A stretch of 64,000 nucleotides of DNA from Pontixanthobacter gangjinensis (GCF_009827545.1 NZ_WTYS01000001.1:620001-684000); one strand, 5' to 3'; shown: positions 18,608 through 28,041, counted from the stretch's first letter. The notes: a model not told the origin generated them from the sequence alone. Program-made: numbers and translations.

Positions 18608-21319
18608 ATGATTGACGCAAATGCACTGGCGGATTGGGAAGGCGCGCTGCGGCGTGCGCGCCAATTTTCGCCTTTCTTGTGCAATGCGCTCGATCGTCAA
18701 CCCGATCTAGCAACCATATTGGCGCAGGGTGATGGAGTTGCGGCGCTCGATTTTGCGCGGGCCGCAGGGCGTGATTTGGCCGATACTGGCATTAGCCTGC
18801 GCCGCGAACGACTGGCCCTTTCTACCGCATTGGCAGTGGGCGATTTGGCCGGAGCGTTTCCGGTCGGGCAAGTCATGACCGAATTGTCGAGCTTTGCCGA
18901 TAGAGCGCTGGACAGGGCAATCGCCGCAGCAATCCACAAACGCGTTCCCGATGCGCAGTCAGCTGGTATGATCGGAATTGCGCTGGGCAAACACGGCGCG
19001 TGCGAATTGAATTACAGCTCCGACATTGATCCGATTCTGCTGTATGACCCCGAAACTCTACCGCGGAGGGAGCGCGACGAACCGGGAGAAGCTGCCCAGC
19101 GGTATGCGCGCGAAATTGTACGGTTGATGTCAGATGTGACTGATGAGGGGTATGTTTTTCGCGTCGATCTTCGCCTCCGGCCTGCATCAGAAATCAGTCC
19201 GCTGGCGATTTCGCTGGGTGCCGCGCTGTCGCATTATGAATCTTCTGCCCTAACGTGGGAGCGGGCCGCCTTTATTCGTGCCAGAGCCGCCGCGGGTGAC
19301 ATCGAAGCGGGCCAATCCTTCCTCACCGCGATCCGTCCGTTTGTCTGGCGGCGAAGCCTCGATTTCGGTGCGATTGACGAGATTTCACGTCTTACTTCGC
19401 AAATTCGCAAGACTTATAAAGGGCCAGTCCAGCCGGGTCCGGAGTATAATGTCAAGCAAGGGCGCGGCGGCATTCGCGAAGTCGAGTTTTTCGCTCAGAC
19501 CCACCAGCTTATCCATGGCGGTCGCGACCCGTCGTTGCGGCCTCGCGGGACGCGGCCGGCGCTTGGTGCTTTGGCCGCAGCCGGGATTATTGCTGACGAG
19601 GATGCAGGCGTGCTCGGCGATTGCTATGACCGGTTGCGCGTGATCGAACATCGTCTCCAAATGGTCAATGATCACCAGACGCACACGTTGCCCGATGCCG
19701 CCGCAATAGAGAATGTCGCGCAATTGAGCGGCTATGCGGATGGTGCCGCACTGCTTGGCGACCTTGGCGAAATCTCTGCCCAAGTGGCTGAGCGTTTCGA
19801 TACGCTGATCGATCCGGATAATTCTGCGCATGACGGGCAAGCGCAGACCGGAGGCCTGAGCAAGGATTTGCGGCAATTGGGATTCAAAAATCCGGAGGCA
19901 TTGGAGGCGCGGATTCAGTCGTGGACCGACGGGCATATTAGGACGCTCAAAAGCTCAGCTGCGATCAACGCTTTTGAGGCTATTCTTCCCAGTTTGCTCG
20001 AAGCTTTCGCAGAAGCGCCCAACCCGGGAAAGGCTATTTTGCGCTGGGAAACGCTGCTGACCAAAGCCCCAAGCGCGATCAATCTCTTTCGCCTTTTGGA
20101 GGCACGGCCGGGGTTGTTCGAACAACTGGTGAACATCCTGACATTGGCCGAACCGCTCGCTGATAAATTGGGCCGTCGCCCAGAATTACTCGACACTTTA
20201 TTTGATCGCAGCGCGTTTGATTTGCCCGGTGATGTTGCGGAATTGACCGCTTCTATGGCCGGTAACGACCCCGATATTGATTACGAACGCAAGCTGGACC
20301 GGATTCGCATTGTAACGGGAGAAAAGCGATTTGCGCTTGGCGCGCAGCTGATTCAGGCGGCGCATGACCCGCTTGAAATCGCCGAGGGTCTCGCCCGAGT
20401 GGCAGAGGCGGCGCTAAGTGTCGCGGCGCGGGCTGCGAGCGAGGAGTTTGCCTCTGTTCACGGGCACATCGCGGGCAGCGAGATGATGATTATCGGGCTT
20501 GGCCGGTTTGGCGGCGGTGCGCTGACCCATGCGTCAGATCTCGACATTGTCTATGTTTTCAGCGGCGCGCATGATCAGGAATCGGACGGCAAGCGTCCGC
20601 TTGGCGCGACACTCTATTACAATCGGCTGGCCCAGAGGATTAGCGGCGCGATGAGCGTGCCAACTGCCGAGGGCGCATTGTACGAGGTGGACACGCGGCT
20701 CAGGCCGTTAGGGGCGCAGGGGCCGCTTGCGGTGAGCGTAGAGAGCTTCGCCAAATATCAGCGTGAAGATGCGTGGACGTGGGAACACATGGCGCTTGCC
20801 CGGTCTCGGGTTCTTGTTGGTTCACCCAAAGCGAAAGCCGAATTGGACCGCATTATCCAATCGGTACTCGCCGCGCCGCGTGATGCAGATAAACTGCGCG
20901 AAGACGTGTTGAAAATGCGCGCTGAAATGGCTGCTCACAAGCCTGCAAAAGGTTCACTTGATGCCAAATTGCAGCGCGGCGGTCTGGTCGATCTCGAATT
21001 TTTGGTTCACTTTCTTCAATTGCGTGAAGGAATAGCACTGGTGCCTGATTTGACGGCGGCCATCGCCGGATTGGTCGCAGCCGGTCATTTGAGCCAGCCG
21101 ATCCGGGAGGCGCATTTGATGATGACCCGCCTGCTGGTGGCGGGCCGCCTGCTCGCCCCCGATTTGGAAAAGCCGAGCCCCGCTGCTGCCCGCGCGCTCG
21201 CCAAGGCTTGCGGCGCCAAAAATTTCGCCGAGCTCGTTGAAAAATTCGCTGCAGCGCGGCACAGCGTCGCCCGAAACTGGAAATCGGTCTTCGGACTGGA
21301 ACTGGAGATTACTGAATGA
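18608..21319 (+). CDS. glnE: Bifunctional glutamine synthetase adenylyltransferase/deadenylase
   Basis: A 903-residue GlnE that adenylylates and de-adenylylates glutamine synthetase in response to PII. Two nucleotidyltransferase domains are visible: the N-terminal adenylyl-removing domain with ELNYSSDIDPILLYD (about residues 136-150) and the C-terminal adenylyl-transferring domain with GRFGGGALTHASDLDIVYVF (about residue 636). Each carries the paired Asp metal ligands. Length is close to the usual 940-980. The stop overlaps the bcp start as ATGA, so these genes are translationally coupled. Confidence 0.95.
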   Translation: MIDANALADWEGALRRARQFSPFLCNALDRQPDLATILAQGDGVAALDFARAAGRDLADTGISLRRERLALSTALAVGDLAGAFPVGQVMTELSSFADRALDRAIAAAIHKRVPDAQSAGMIGIALGKHGACELNYSSDIDPILLYDPETLPRRERDEPGEAAQRYAREIVRLMSDVTDEGYVFRVDLRLRPASEISPLAISLGAALSHYESSALTWERAAFIRARAAAGDIEAGQSFLTAIRPFVWRRSLDFGAIDEISRLTSQIRKTYKGPVQPGPEYNVKQGRGGIREVEFFAQTHQLIHGGRDPSLRPRGTRPALGALAAAGIIADEDAGVLGDCYDRLRVIEHRLQMVNDHQTHTLPDAAAIENVAQLSGYADGAALLGDLGEISAQVAERFDTLIDPDNSAHDGQAQTGGLSKDLRQLGFKNPEALEARIQSWTDGHIRTLKSSAAINAFEAILPSLLEAFAEAPNPGKAILRWETLLTKAPSAINLFRLLEARPGLFEQLVNILTLAEPLADKLGRRPELLDTLFDRSAFDLPGDVAELTASMAGNDPDIDYERKLDRIRIVTGEKRFALGAQLIQAAHDPLEIAEGLARVAEAALSVAARAASEEFASVHGHIAGSEMMIIGLGRFGGGALTHASDLDIVYVFSGAHDQESDGKRPLGATLYYNRLAQRISGAMSVPTAEGALYEVDTRLRPLGAQGPLAVSVESFAKYQREDAWTWEHMALARSRVLVGSPKAKAELDRIIQSVLAAPRDADKLREDVLKMRAEMAAHKPAKGSLDAKLQRGGLVDLEFLVHFLQLREGIALVPDLTAAIAGLVAAGHLSQPIREAHLMMTRLLVAGRLLAPDLEKPSPAAARALAKACGAKNFAELVEKFAAARHSVARNWKSVFGLELEITE

Positions 21320-21789
21320 CTGCTCAATTCGCTGCTGGCGACGCGCTGCCCGATATTGCCATGGAAACGACCGAAGGCGGGGCGGTGAAACCATCCGATT
21401 ATGCAGGCAATAAACTGGTGATCTTCTTCTATCCTAAGGACAACACGCCGGGCTGCACCAGCGAAGCGAAAGATTTCTCCGCTTTGAAAGATGCATTTTC
21501 GGAGGCAGGCGCAGAAGTTCTCGGCGTCAGCAAATGTTCGCCCAAGAAGCACATGAACTTCATTGCCAAGCATGATTTGACGGTGGCACTCGCAACCGAC
21601 GCGGAAGAAGGGGGCTTATCCGACAAGCTTGGCATTTGGACCGAAAAATCGATGTATGGTCGAACCTATATGGGCATGGTTCGCACGACCTATTTGGTCG
21701 GGGCAGATGGCAAGATCGAGCAAGTCTGGAACAAGGTGAAAGTCAAAGGCCACGCGCAAGAGGTGCTGGAGGCCGCACAAGCGCTTTGA
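21316..21789 (+). CDS. bcp: Thioredoxin-dependent peroxiredoxin, Bcp type
   Basis: A 157-residue thiol peroxidase that reduces hydroperoxides with electrons from thioredoxin. The peroxidatic site is FYPKDNTPGCTSEAKDF with Cys47 and Thr44. A second Cys at 74 (VLGVSKCSPKKH) is further along than the Cys five residues on that many Bcp proteins use for resolving, so this may be an atypical 2-Cys enzyme with a longer-range disulfide. It overlaps glnE by ATGA and the next gene by TTGA. Confidence 0.93.
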   Translation: MTAQFAAGDALPDIAMETTEGGAVKPSDYAGNKLVIFFYPKDNTPGCTSEAKDFSALKDAFSEAGAEVLGVSKCSPKKHMNFIAKHDLTVALATDAEEGGLSDKLGIWTEKSMYGRTYMGMVRTTYLVGADGKIEQVWNKVKVKGHAQEVLEAAQAL

Positions 21790-22586
21790 TTCCTGAACGA
21801 TCAGTTTCTTCCGCAATCCGTTCGGCACTGCTCACCTCTAATCCGCGCGCAAAAGCGATGGCGGCGCGCGATGTGGCGCGCAGTTGGCGATTGGGGCGGC
21901 TGGCAGCCACGTTTGATACGGTGATGCCGGTCCGGCCGGCCTGGCCGGATGCGCCGCAATTGCTTGATCCGCGCGATATGCCGCGCCGGGGCAAGGGCGG
22001 GTCTGAAAAGGGGCGCGTCGCCTTGTGGCACGCGCTTGCGCATATTGAATTTGTCGCAATTGACCTCGCGCTGGACATGGCAGGCCGGTTTGGTGCGGAA
22101 ATGGGCGAGGAATTTGTTGCGGATTTTCTTGCGGTTGCGGCGGATGAAGCGATGCATTTCGCTCTGCTAGACCGCAAATTGCGAGCGCTAGGATCTTTTT
22201 ACGGTGAACTGCCTGCCCATGCTGGATTGTGGGAAACGGCCGAGCGCACCTCGCATGATGTAGCGGCACGACTGGCCGTGGTCCCAATGGTGCTGGAGGC
22301 TCGCGGGCTCGATGTGACTCCTGCCATGCTGGAAAGGGTGCGCGGTCAGGGGGATGCGCATGGCGCAAAAATCCTCGAACGAATCCTTGACGATGAAATC
22401 CGCCATGTCGCGATTGGGACCAAACATTTCATCGCAGATAGTGCAAAATATGGTGAATCGCCTGAAATCCGCTGGAAATCGCTGGTTCGGCAGCACTTCA
22501 AAGGGGGGCTGAAGGCTCCATTTAACGACTCGGCGCGTCTTGCAGCCGGTTTGTCGCTAGACTTCTATTCAAACCTTGCTTCGTAA
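21786..22586 (+). CDS. DUF455 ferritin-like protein
   Basis: A 266-residue all-helical protein of the DUF455 family. Carboxylate and His residues are spaced like a four-helix di-iron bundle: HALAHIEFVAIDLA, ADEAMHFALLDRKL, MVLEARGLD and LDDEIRHVAIGTKHF. The likely start is TTG at 21786, overlapping the bcp stop as TTGA, with GGAGG 13 bases upstream. A frame extending 50 residues into bcp is read from bcp codons and is not family-like. In other genomes the family is sometimes described as tRNA-hydroxylase-like, but function is unproven. Placement after a peroxiredoxin suggests oxidative-stress or iron chemistry. Confidence 0.82.
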   Translation: MIPERSVSSAIRSALLTSNPRAKAMAARDVARSWRLGRLAATFDTVMPVRPAWPDAPQLLDPRDMPRRGKGGSEKGRVALWHALAHIEFVAIDLALDMAGRFGAEMGEEFVADFLAVAADEAMHFALLDRKLRALGSFYGELPAHAGLWETAERTSHDVAARLAVVPMVLEARGLDVTPAMLERVRGQGDAHGAKILERILDDEIRHVAIGTKHFIADSAKYGESPEIRWKSLVRQHFKGGLKAPFNDSARLAAGLSLDFYSNLAS

Positions 22587-22658
22587 GGAAATCGACTTGT
22601 AACGACATATTCACGGAAGACGCAGTTGGTTCCAACAAATCTTCAAAAAGAGTTTCGA

Positions 22659-22722
22659 GGCCCGTCCGAAAATTGTCCGGGCCGCAGTAAAACAGGGATC
22701 CTCCCGGCAAATTTCGCCGGAG
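22659..22722 (+). other. Two hairpins in the 5' leader of the M23 peptidase gene
   Basis: The stem GGCCCG/CGGGCC (22659-22664 with 22678-22683) has a 13-base loop. A second stem pairs CTC-CGGC (22701-22708, one bulged C) with GCCGGAG (22716-22722) and ends 4 bases before the AAGGA ribosome binding site at 22726-22730. The first could terminate transcription from the DUF455 gene but has no U-run. The second could affect access of ribosomes to the GTG start. Both roles are inferred. Confidence 0.35.
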
Positions 22723-22736
22723 AAAAAGGACGGTAC

Positions 22737-23426
22737 GTGGTCGTAAATTCAGTCAAAAGTGGGCTAGCAGCTTTCGCTCTCAGCCTTGCTGGTTTCACCG
22801 GTGCAACGCCGGCAATAGCCAACACAGCCGCAGCCACCGCTGAAATTCCTGTCCAGATCCGTGATTCACAGGATAATTCGATCACTGGCGGTGACGAACA
22901 ATTCGAACAATTATTTGCCAGCTGGGAATCGCTTGATGGCGATAAGACTGGAATGCCGGCGCCAGCGTCATCGGTTTCGATTCCTTCCAGAATGCCGCTC
23001 AACAACGCAGCTTTGACTAGCAATTACGGTATGCGTACGCATCCGGTTATTGGCGGTCGCCGCGCGCATAAGGGTGTCGATCTGGCAGCCCCGACCGGCA
23101 CACCAATCTACGCAACTGCCGACGGCATCGTAAGCAAGGCCGAACGCTTCAGCAGCTACGGCCTGTATGTCTCGATCGAGCATGGCGCACAAATTCAAAC
23201 CCGTTTTGCCCATATGTCCCGCATTGCAGTTGCGAATGGCGAGGAAGTGAAGAAGGGCGATATTATCGGTTATGTCGGCTCTACTGGTCGCTCAACGGGC
23301 CCGCATTTGCATTATGAAGTGCGGATTGATGGCCAGGCGGTAAACCCGATTCCCTATATGGTTGAGACCGACGCGCAGGAAGCTTATGCACTGGCGCTTG
23401 CAGAAGGCGGCCGCGGCGGCGAATAA
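22737..23426 (+). CDS. M23-family metallopeptidase (LytM domain), exported
   Basis: A 229-residue murein endopeptidase-like protein. The GTG at 22737 has AAGGA 6 bases upstream and is followed by a signal peptide (hydrophobic residues 8-25, cleavage near ATPAIA-NT). The LytM domain spans about residues 95-215. Its zinc ligands are complete: His110 and Asp114 in AHKGVDLAAP and His191 in GPHLHYEV, with His158 and His189 as catalytic partners. It probably cleaves peptide cross-links of peptidoglycan in the periplasm. There is no LysM or SPOR domain. A strong hairpin follows the stop. Confidence 0.93.
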   Translation: MVVNSVKSGLAAFALSLAGFTGATPAIANTAAATAEIPVQIRDSQDNSITGGDEQFEQLFASWESLDGDKTGMPAPASSVSIPSRMPLNNAALTSNYGMRTHPVIGGRRAHKGVDLAAPTGTPIYATADGIVSKAERFSSYGLYVSIEHGAQIQTRFAHMSRIAVANGEEVKKGDIIGYVGSTGRSTGPHLHYEVRIDGQAVNPIPYMVETDAQEAYALALAEGGRGGE

Positions 23427-23476
23427 GATTTAGCTTGGTTTCGGGGCGACCCGAAAAGACATCGGAGAGGGTGTCT

Positions 23477-23518
23477 GAAAGGGGCAACGGAGAAATCCGC
23501 GGCCCCTTTCCACTTTTG
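23477..23518 (+). terminator. Strong hairpin after the M23 gene
   Basis: GAAAGGGGC (23477-23485) pairs perfectly with GCCCCTTTC (23502-23510). Inside it, CGGA/TCCG pairs around a GAAA tetraloop. It is followed by CACTTTTGG, a weak U-run. It lies 50 bases after the M23 stop and before the acyl-CoA synthetase gene. It probably ends the M23 transcript. Confidence 0.65.
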
Positions 23519-23620
23519 GGGCTCCTATTAATCGATAAGATGGGTCAATCGACGAAACTGGCGCTTTTCACTTGCGAGGTGAGGGCAGGTGAATAGGATG
23601 GTTTTCAGAAGAGGAAACCA

Positions 23621-25147
23621 ATGCACCCGATTAGTTTTGCAAAAAGCCAGCCCGACCATCCGGCCATCATTATGGCCGGGAGCGGGGAAACCGTAACCTA
23701 TCGCCAATTGGACGAAGCCGCGAACCGCATGGCCCATTGGCTGCGCGCCCAAGGGTTGAAAGCGGGTGATGCATTCGCTTTGCTGATGGAGAACAACGCT
23801 CGCTATCACGAGGTGATCTGGGCCTCGCAACGCTCGGGCACTTTTCTGGTCCCGATTTCAACCCATCTGACCGCGAGCGAAATCACCTATATCCTTGACG
23901 ATAGCGATTCTAAATTGCTGGTGACGACGCCGAAATTTGACCACATCGTAGCGGACTTCCCCGCAGCGGCAGCGGCGCTGCCACGGCTCGTTTATGGCAT
24001 GGGTGCCGAAGAAGCATTGGCCGCAATGCCGGTAACGCCAATTGACGACCAAGCCGTAGGCCAGAACATGCTCTACAGTTCGGGCACAACGGGCCGCCCG
24101 AAAGGTATCCTACCCGCGCCGCCTGCCGATCCTGAAGTCGAAGCTGCGACCCCGCTGATGGGTCTCGCGACAATGGGTTTCCAAATCAAGGGTGATGGCA
24201 GCAGCGTCTATCTTTCGCCCGCACCGATGTATCACGCCGCGCCGCTTGGTTGGTCGACCACGATCCACCGGCTTGGCGGAACCGTGGTGGTGATGGAAAA
24301 ATTCGATCCAGAGGGCGCGCTTGCGGCGATCGAGAAATATGGTGTGACCGACAGCCAATGGGTTCCGACTCATTTTGTGCGGATGCTCAAACTGCCCGAG
24401 GAGGTGCGCGCTAAATACGACATCTCGACGCATCAACACGCGATCCACGCGGCGGCACCGTGTCCGGCGGACATCAAGGAAGCGATGATCAAGTGGTGGG
24501 GGCCTGTCATCTTTGAGTATTATGCCGGTAGCGAAGGCAATGGCATGACCATGATAAGCAGCCCCGATTGGCTGACGCATCGCGGCTCGGTTGGCCGGGC
24601 AATCCTTGGCACGATCCACATTTGCGATGATGAGGGCAACGAACTACCGACTGGACAGGATGGCGGGGTGTTTTTCGAAAGCCCCTATCCGTTCAAATAC
24701 CATAAGGACGCCGAAAAAACGAAAGAAGCGACCCATCCCAAGGGGTGGACCACGCTGGGCGATATCGGGCGGCTCGATGAAGAGGGCTTCCTGTATCTGA
24801 CAGACCGACGGTCAAACATGATCATCTCAGGGGGTGTAAATATCTATCCGCAAGAGGTCGAGAATCTGCTCGTCAGCCATGACAAGGTAATGGATGCGGC
24901 GGTGATCGGTGCGCCATGCCCCGAAATGGGCGAGCGTGTGGTCGCGGTGGTTCAGCCGGTATCGATGGATGATGCGGGTGAGGCGTTGGAGGCCGAGCTG
25001 ACCGCATATCTGTCTGGTGAACTTGCCCGTCTGAAAATCCCGCGCTTGTTCGATTTCCGCGCTGAATTGCCGAGGGAAGCCAACGGAAAATTGTACAAGC
25101 GCAAATTGAAGGATGAATACGCGCAAGCCGCCGCGAAGGAGCAATAG
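23621..25147 (+). CDS. Acyl-CoA synthetase (AMP-dependent ligase)
   Basis: A 508-residue member of the ANL superfamily that activates a carboxylic acid to its CoA thioester through an acyl-AMP. The P-loop motif YSSGTTGRPKG lies at about residue 151, the adenine-binding YYAGSEGNG near 303, the hinge TLGDIGRLDEEGFLYLTDR near 383-400 and the catalytic C-terminal Lys in REANGKLYKRKLK. It is followed after 1 base by a P450 and then an SDR gene. Together they suggest oxidation and CoA activation of a hydrophobic acid such as a terpenoid, steroid side chain or fatty acid. The substrate is not readable from the sequence. Confidence 0.92.
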   Translation: MHPISFAKSQPDHPAIIMAGSGETVTYRQLDEAANRMAHWLRAQGLKAGDAFALLMENNARYHEVIWASQRSGTFLVPISTHLTASEITYILDDSDSKLLVTTPKFDHIVADFPAAAAALPRLVYGMGAEEALAAMPVTPIDDQAVGQNMLYSSGTTGRPKGILPAPPADPEVEAATPLMGLATMGFQIKGDGSSVYLSPAPMYHAAPLGWSTTIHRLGGTVVVMEKFDPEGALAAIEKYGVTDSQWVPTHFVRMLKLPEEVRAKYDISTHQHAIHAAAPCPADIKEAMIKWWGPVIFEYYAGSEGNGMTMISSPDWLTHRGSVGRAILGTIHICDDEGNELPTGQDGGVFFESPYPFKYHKDAEKTKEATHPKGWTTLGDIGRLDEEGFLYLTDRRSNMIISGGVNIYPQEVENLLVSHDKVMDAAVIGAPCPEMGERVVAVVQPVSMDDAGEALEAELTAYLSGELARLKIPRLFDFRAELPREANGKLYKRKLKDEYAQAAAKEQ

Positions 25148-25148
25148 A

Positions 25149-26474
25149 GTGGCGGCTGGCCAAGCGCCCGAGACTCAAGGCGTGATTCAAGGCGATCTGG
25201 CGCGCGCAGTGTTGGAGCCTGGGGCCTATGCAAAGTGGGACACGCTGCTCGACACTTTCGACCATTTGCGCAGCACCATGCCGGTGGTAAAAGTGTTACC
25301 TGATACCGAAGGCGTGTTCGACCCGTTTTGGCTGGTCACCGGCTATGATGATGTGATGCGAGTGTCGAAAGACAATCAGACCTTCCTCAACAATCCTCGC
25401 ACAGTAGTATTTTCGCTGACCGAAGGAATCGAATTTGCCAAGGCGCTAACCGGCGGTAGCCCGCATATGGTCGCCAGTCTGGTTACCTTCGATGCTCCGA
25501 TCCACATGAAATACCGCAAGCTGACGCAGGAATGGTTCATGCCTAAGAACCTGCGTTCGGTGGAGGATGAAATCCGAACGCTGGCACAAGAAACCGTGCA
25601 GCGACTGGTTGACGCAGCAGGCCATAATTCTGGTGCAGTCGACTTTGTGCCCTTAGTTTCGGCCCCGTATCCTTTGCACGTTGTGATGCAGATTATGGGC
25701 GTGCCGGAGGAGGACGAGCCGCGCATGCTGATGCTGACCCAGCAGATGTTCGGCGGGCAGGATGAGGACCTCAACCAGTCCGGCATGGCCAATATGACGC
25801 CCGAGCAAATCACCCAGCTTGTCGCCGGTGCGGTGGCCGATTTCGAGGCATATTTTGCGAAACTGACTGCGGAAAAGCGCGCCAAGCCGACCGGCGATGT
25901 CGCCAGTATCATTGCCAATGCGCGAATTGATGGTGAGCCTTTGAATGACCGCGACATGATGGGTTATTACATCATTCTGGCCGCTGCTGGGCACGATACG
26001 ACGTCCGCATCTACCGCTGGCGCGATGCTTGCGTTGGCACAAGACCCTGAACAATTTGCCCGTGTTAAGGCCGATCGGAGCTTGTTGCCCGGCATTGTCG
26101 AAGAGGCGATCCGATGGACCAGTCCGGTACAGCATTTCATGCGTACAGCTGCCGAAGACACAAGGCTTGGTGGCCAGAAAATAGCCAAGGGTGATTGGCT
26201 GATGATAAATTATGTAGCGGCCAATCATGATCCGGCACAATTTGAAAATCCGCGAAAATTCGACGCAGCACGAACCCCCAACCGGCATCTGGCGTTTGGA
26301 GCAGGCGCGCATCAATGCCTCGGCCTGCATCTGGCCCGGCTGGAGATGCGCATATTGTTCGAGGCGCTTCTCGACCGGATCGAAACTATCGAACTGGCGG
26401 GCGAACCCAGACGCGCAAAATCCACATTTGTTGGCGGGCTGAAGACCCTACCTCTTCATATTACTGCATCATAA
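25149..26474 (+). CDS. Cytochrome P450 monooxygenase
   Basis: A 441-residue soluble bacterial P450. The I-helix oxygen-activation motif AAGHDTTS, the K-helix EEAIRW (ExxR) and the heme-binding loop FGAGAHQCLG with Cys390 are all present. The start is GTG at 25149, just after the synthetase stop, with AAGGAG 7 bases before it. A longer frame would overlap the synthetase gene. It needs a ferredoxin and a reductase; neither is beside it. The C-terminal FVGGLKTLPLHI is of the kind seen in P450s that act on terpenoids or sterols, which is only a hint. Confidence 0.95.
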   Translation: MAAGQAPETQGVIQGDLARAVLEPGAYAKWDTLLDTFDHLRSTMPVVKVLPDTEGVFDPFWLVTGYDDVMRVSKDNQTFLNNPRTVVFSLTEGIEFAKALTGGSPHMVASLVTFDAPIHMKYRKLTQEWFMPKNLRSVEDEIRTLAQETVQRLVDAAGHNSGAVDFVPLVSAPYPLHVVMQIMGVPEEDEPRMLMLTQQMFGGQDEDLNQSGMANMTPEQITQLVAGAVADFEAYFAKLTAEKRAKPTGDVASIIANARIDGEPLNDRDMMGYYIILAAAGHDTTSASTAGAMLALAQDPEQFARVKADRSLLPGIVEEAIRWTSPVQHFMRTAAEDTRLGGQKIAKGDWLMINYVAANHDPAQFENPRKFDAARTPNRHLAFGAGAHQCLGLHLARLEMRILFEALLDRIETIELAGEPRRAKSTFVGGLKTLPLHITAS

Positions 26475-26487
26475 CAAGGAATTCTGC

Positions 26488-27225
26488 ATGACCGATCTCC
26501 TCGATTTCACTGGCAAGACAGCACTCATAGTCGGGGGATCCAGCGGCATCGGCAATGCAATTGCACAGGCCTATCGTACACGCGGGGCCAAAGTGACCGT
26601 TTGGGGGACGCGCGCTAGCGCTGCGGACTATGGCGATGCCGAGCGCTCCGATATGACGGGGCTTGACTATGTCCAGGTCAACGTCGCTGACCGCGCAGCG
26701 CTCGACGCAGCGCCTATTCCGGAGCGGCTTGATATTGCCGTGCTCAGCCAGGGAGTGGTCAAATATGGCGGAGCCGAGTTTACCCGCGAAGGCTGGGACG
26801 AGGTGATGGATGTCAATATTACCTCGCTGATGGATGTGGCGAAGCTGGTTCATCCTGCATTGGCCGCCAGCAATGGTTCGCTGATCACTATCAGCTCGAT
26901 AGCAGCCTATGCTGCTGCTTTCACCAACCCGGCCTATGGCGCGTCGAAATCGGCGGCTGTTGCGCTCACCCGCGCATTGTCACTGGCTTGGGCGAGGGAC
27001 GGCATCCGGGTTAACGGTATCGCGCCGGGCTTCGTGCGGACCAAGATGACTGACGAACAATTCGCCGATGAAAAGCGCGAACAAGGCATAATGCGGACTA
27101 TTCCTTTGCGCCGGACCGGTGAAACAGGCGAAATCGCCAATGTCGCGCTGTTTCTTGCGTCACCGATGGCATCTTACATCATTGGTCAAACTATTGCCGT
27201 TGATGGAGGGCTGTCGCTTACTTAG
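26488..27225 (+). CDS. Short-chain dehydrogenase/reductase
   Basis: A 245-residue classical SDR. The cofactor motif VGGSSGIGNAIA is at about residue 16. The catalytic Ser-Tyr-Lys fits SSIAAYAAAFTNPAYGASK (Tyr about 152, Lys about 156). AAGGA lies 7 bases before the ATG, and the gene follows the P450 after 13 bases. It would oxidise the alcohol made by the P450, or reduce a ketone, using NAD(P). The stop is followed by 133 bases without a gene up to the YqiJ gene. Confidence 0.92.
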   Translation: MTDLLDFTGKTALIVGGSSGIGNAIAQAYRTRGAKVTVWGTRASAADYGDAERSDMTGLDYVQVNVADRAALDAAPIPERLDIAVLSQGVVKYGGAEFTREGWDEVMDVNITSLMDVAKLVHPALAASNGSLITISSIAAYAAAFTNPAYGASKSAAVALTRALSLAWARDGIRVNGIAPGFVRTKMTDEQFADEKREQGIMRTIPLRRTGETGEIANVALFLASPMASYIIGQTIAVDGGLSLT

Positions 27226-27358
27226 ACACTGCGGCAGCTCACTGTAACAATAGCGCTTGCTTCCGATTTTTCTGTATTATGCCCGTCATTTATGGTAGAT
27301 AATAACTTATGGATAAATTGAGAATTCAGGGGGCGTTCGAACTGTCGGGCGGCATTTC

Positions 27359-28012
27359 GTGAACCTGCTTGCTGATCATAATCTGCCATTTGCAGCTGCA
27401 TTTGCAGTGATGCTGTTTCTGGCGGTGGCGCAGGCAATTGGCCTGGCAGATATGCTGGGAGGTCCCGATATTGATGTCGATCTCGACACGGATATTGGCC
27501 CCGAAAGCGACGCGATTTCGGCGGGCGGCCCGATGGACGGGCTGCTCAGCCTGATCGGGATTGGCAGGGTGCCTTTCACGATATGGCTGGCGGCGTTTTT
27601 GTTGGTTTTCGCACTGTTGGGCGTGTCGATCCAGGGTTTCGCAGAATCGCTCACCGGAGGCCCGCTTTACAGCTGGCTCGCGGCGCTTATCGCTGGCGGT
27701 GTGGCGTTGCCTGTAACGGGTGTTATTGCCCGGCCAATCGCGCATATTATGCCGCAGGACGAAACGACTGCAGTAAAAGTGCAAAGCCTGCTTGGGCGGC
27801 GTGCAACCATTCAAACCGGAACCGCGAGAACTGGCTCTCCTGCTCGCGCGCAAGTCCGCGATCGTTTCGGCCACGCGCATCTGGTGATGGTCGAGCCGCA
27901 TCATACGGATGATGCCTTGGAAGAGGGCGAAATGGTGTTGCTGGTCCGGCGCGAAGGCGGGAATTTCATCGCTGCCCGGCTAGAAGAAAGACGGTTGTCG
28001 CCCGCAGACTGA
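27359..28012 (+). CDS. yqiJ: YqiJ-like membrane protein with OB-fold tail
   Basis: A 217-residue inner-membrane protein that pairs with the flotillin next door. Three hydrophobic segments are visible (about residues 9-29, 75-95 and 103-125), the first followed by an acidic loop DIDVDLDTDIGPES. The last 80 residues are mostly beta (KVQSLLGRRATIQTG, GEMVLLVRREGGNF) and fit the NfeD/OB-fold domain. It starts with GTG at 27359; no in-frame ATG is available. The flotillin begins 29 bases downstream, as in the E. coli yqiJ-yqiK pair. Molecular role unknown. Confidence 0.8.
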   Translation: MNLLADHNLPFAAAFAVMLFLAVAQAIGLADMLGGPDIDVDLDTDIGPESDAISAGGPMDGLLSLIGIGRVPFTIWLAAFLLVFALLGVSIQGFAESLTGGPLYSWLAALIAGGVALPVTGVIARPIAHIMPQDETTAVKVQSLLGRRATIQTGTARTGSPARAQVRDRFGHAHLVMVEPHHTDDALEEGEMVLLVRREGGNFIAARLEERRLSPAD

Positions 28013-28041
28013 TTTGAGGATTTGGAAGGAAGACGGATTAT

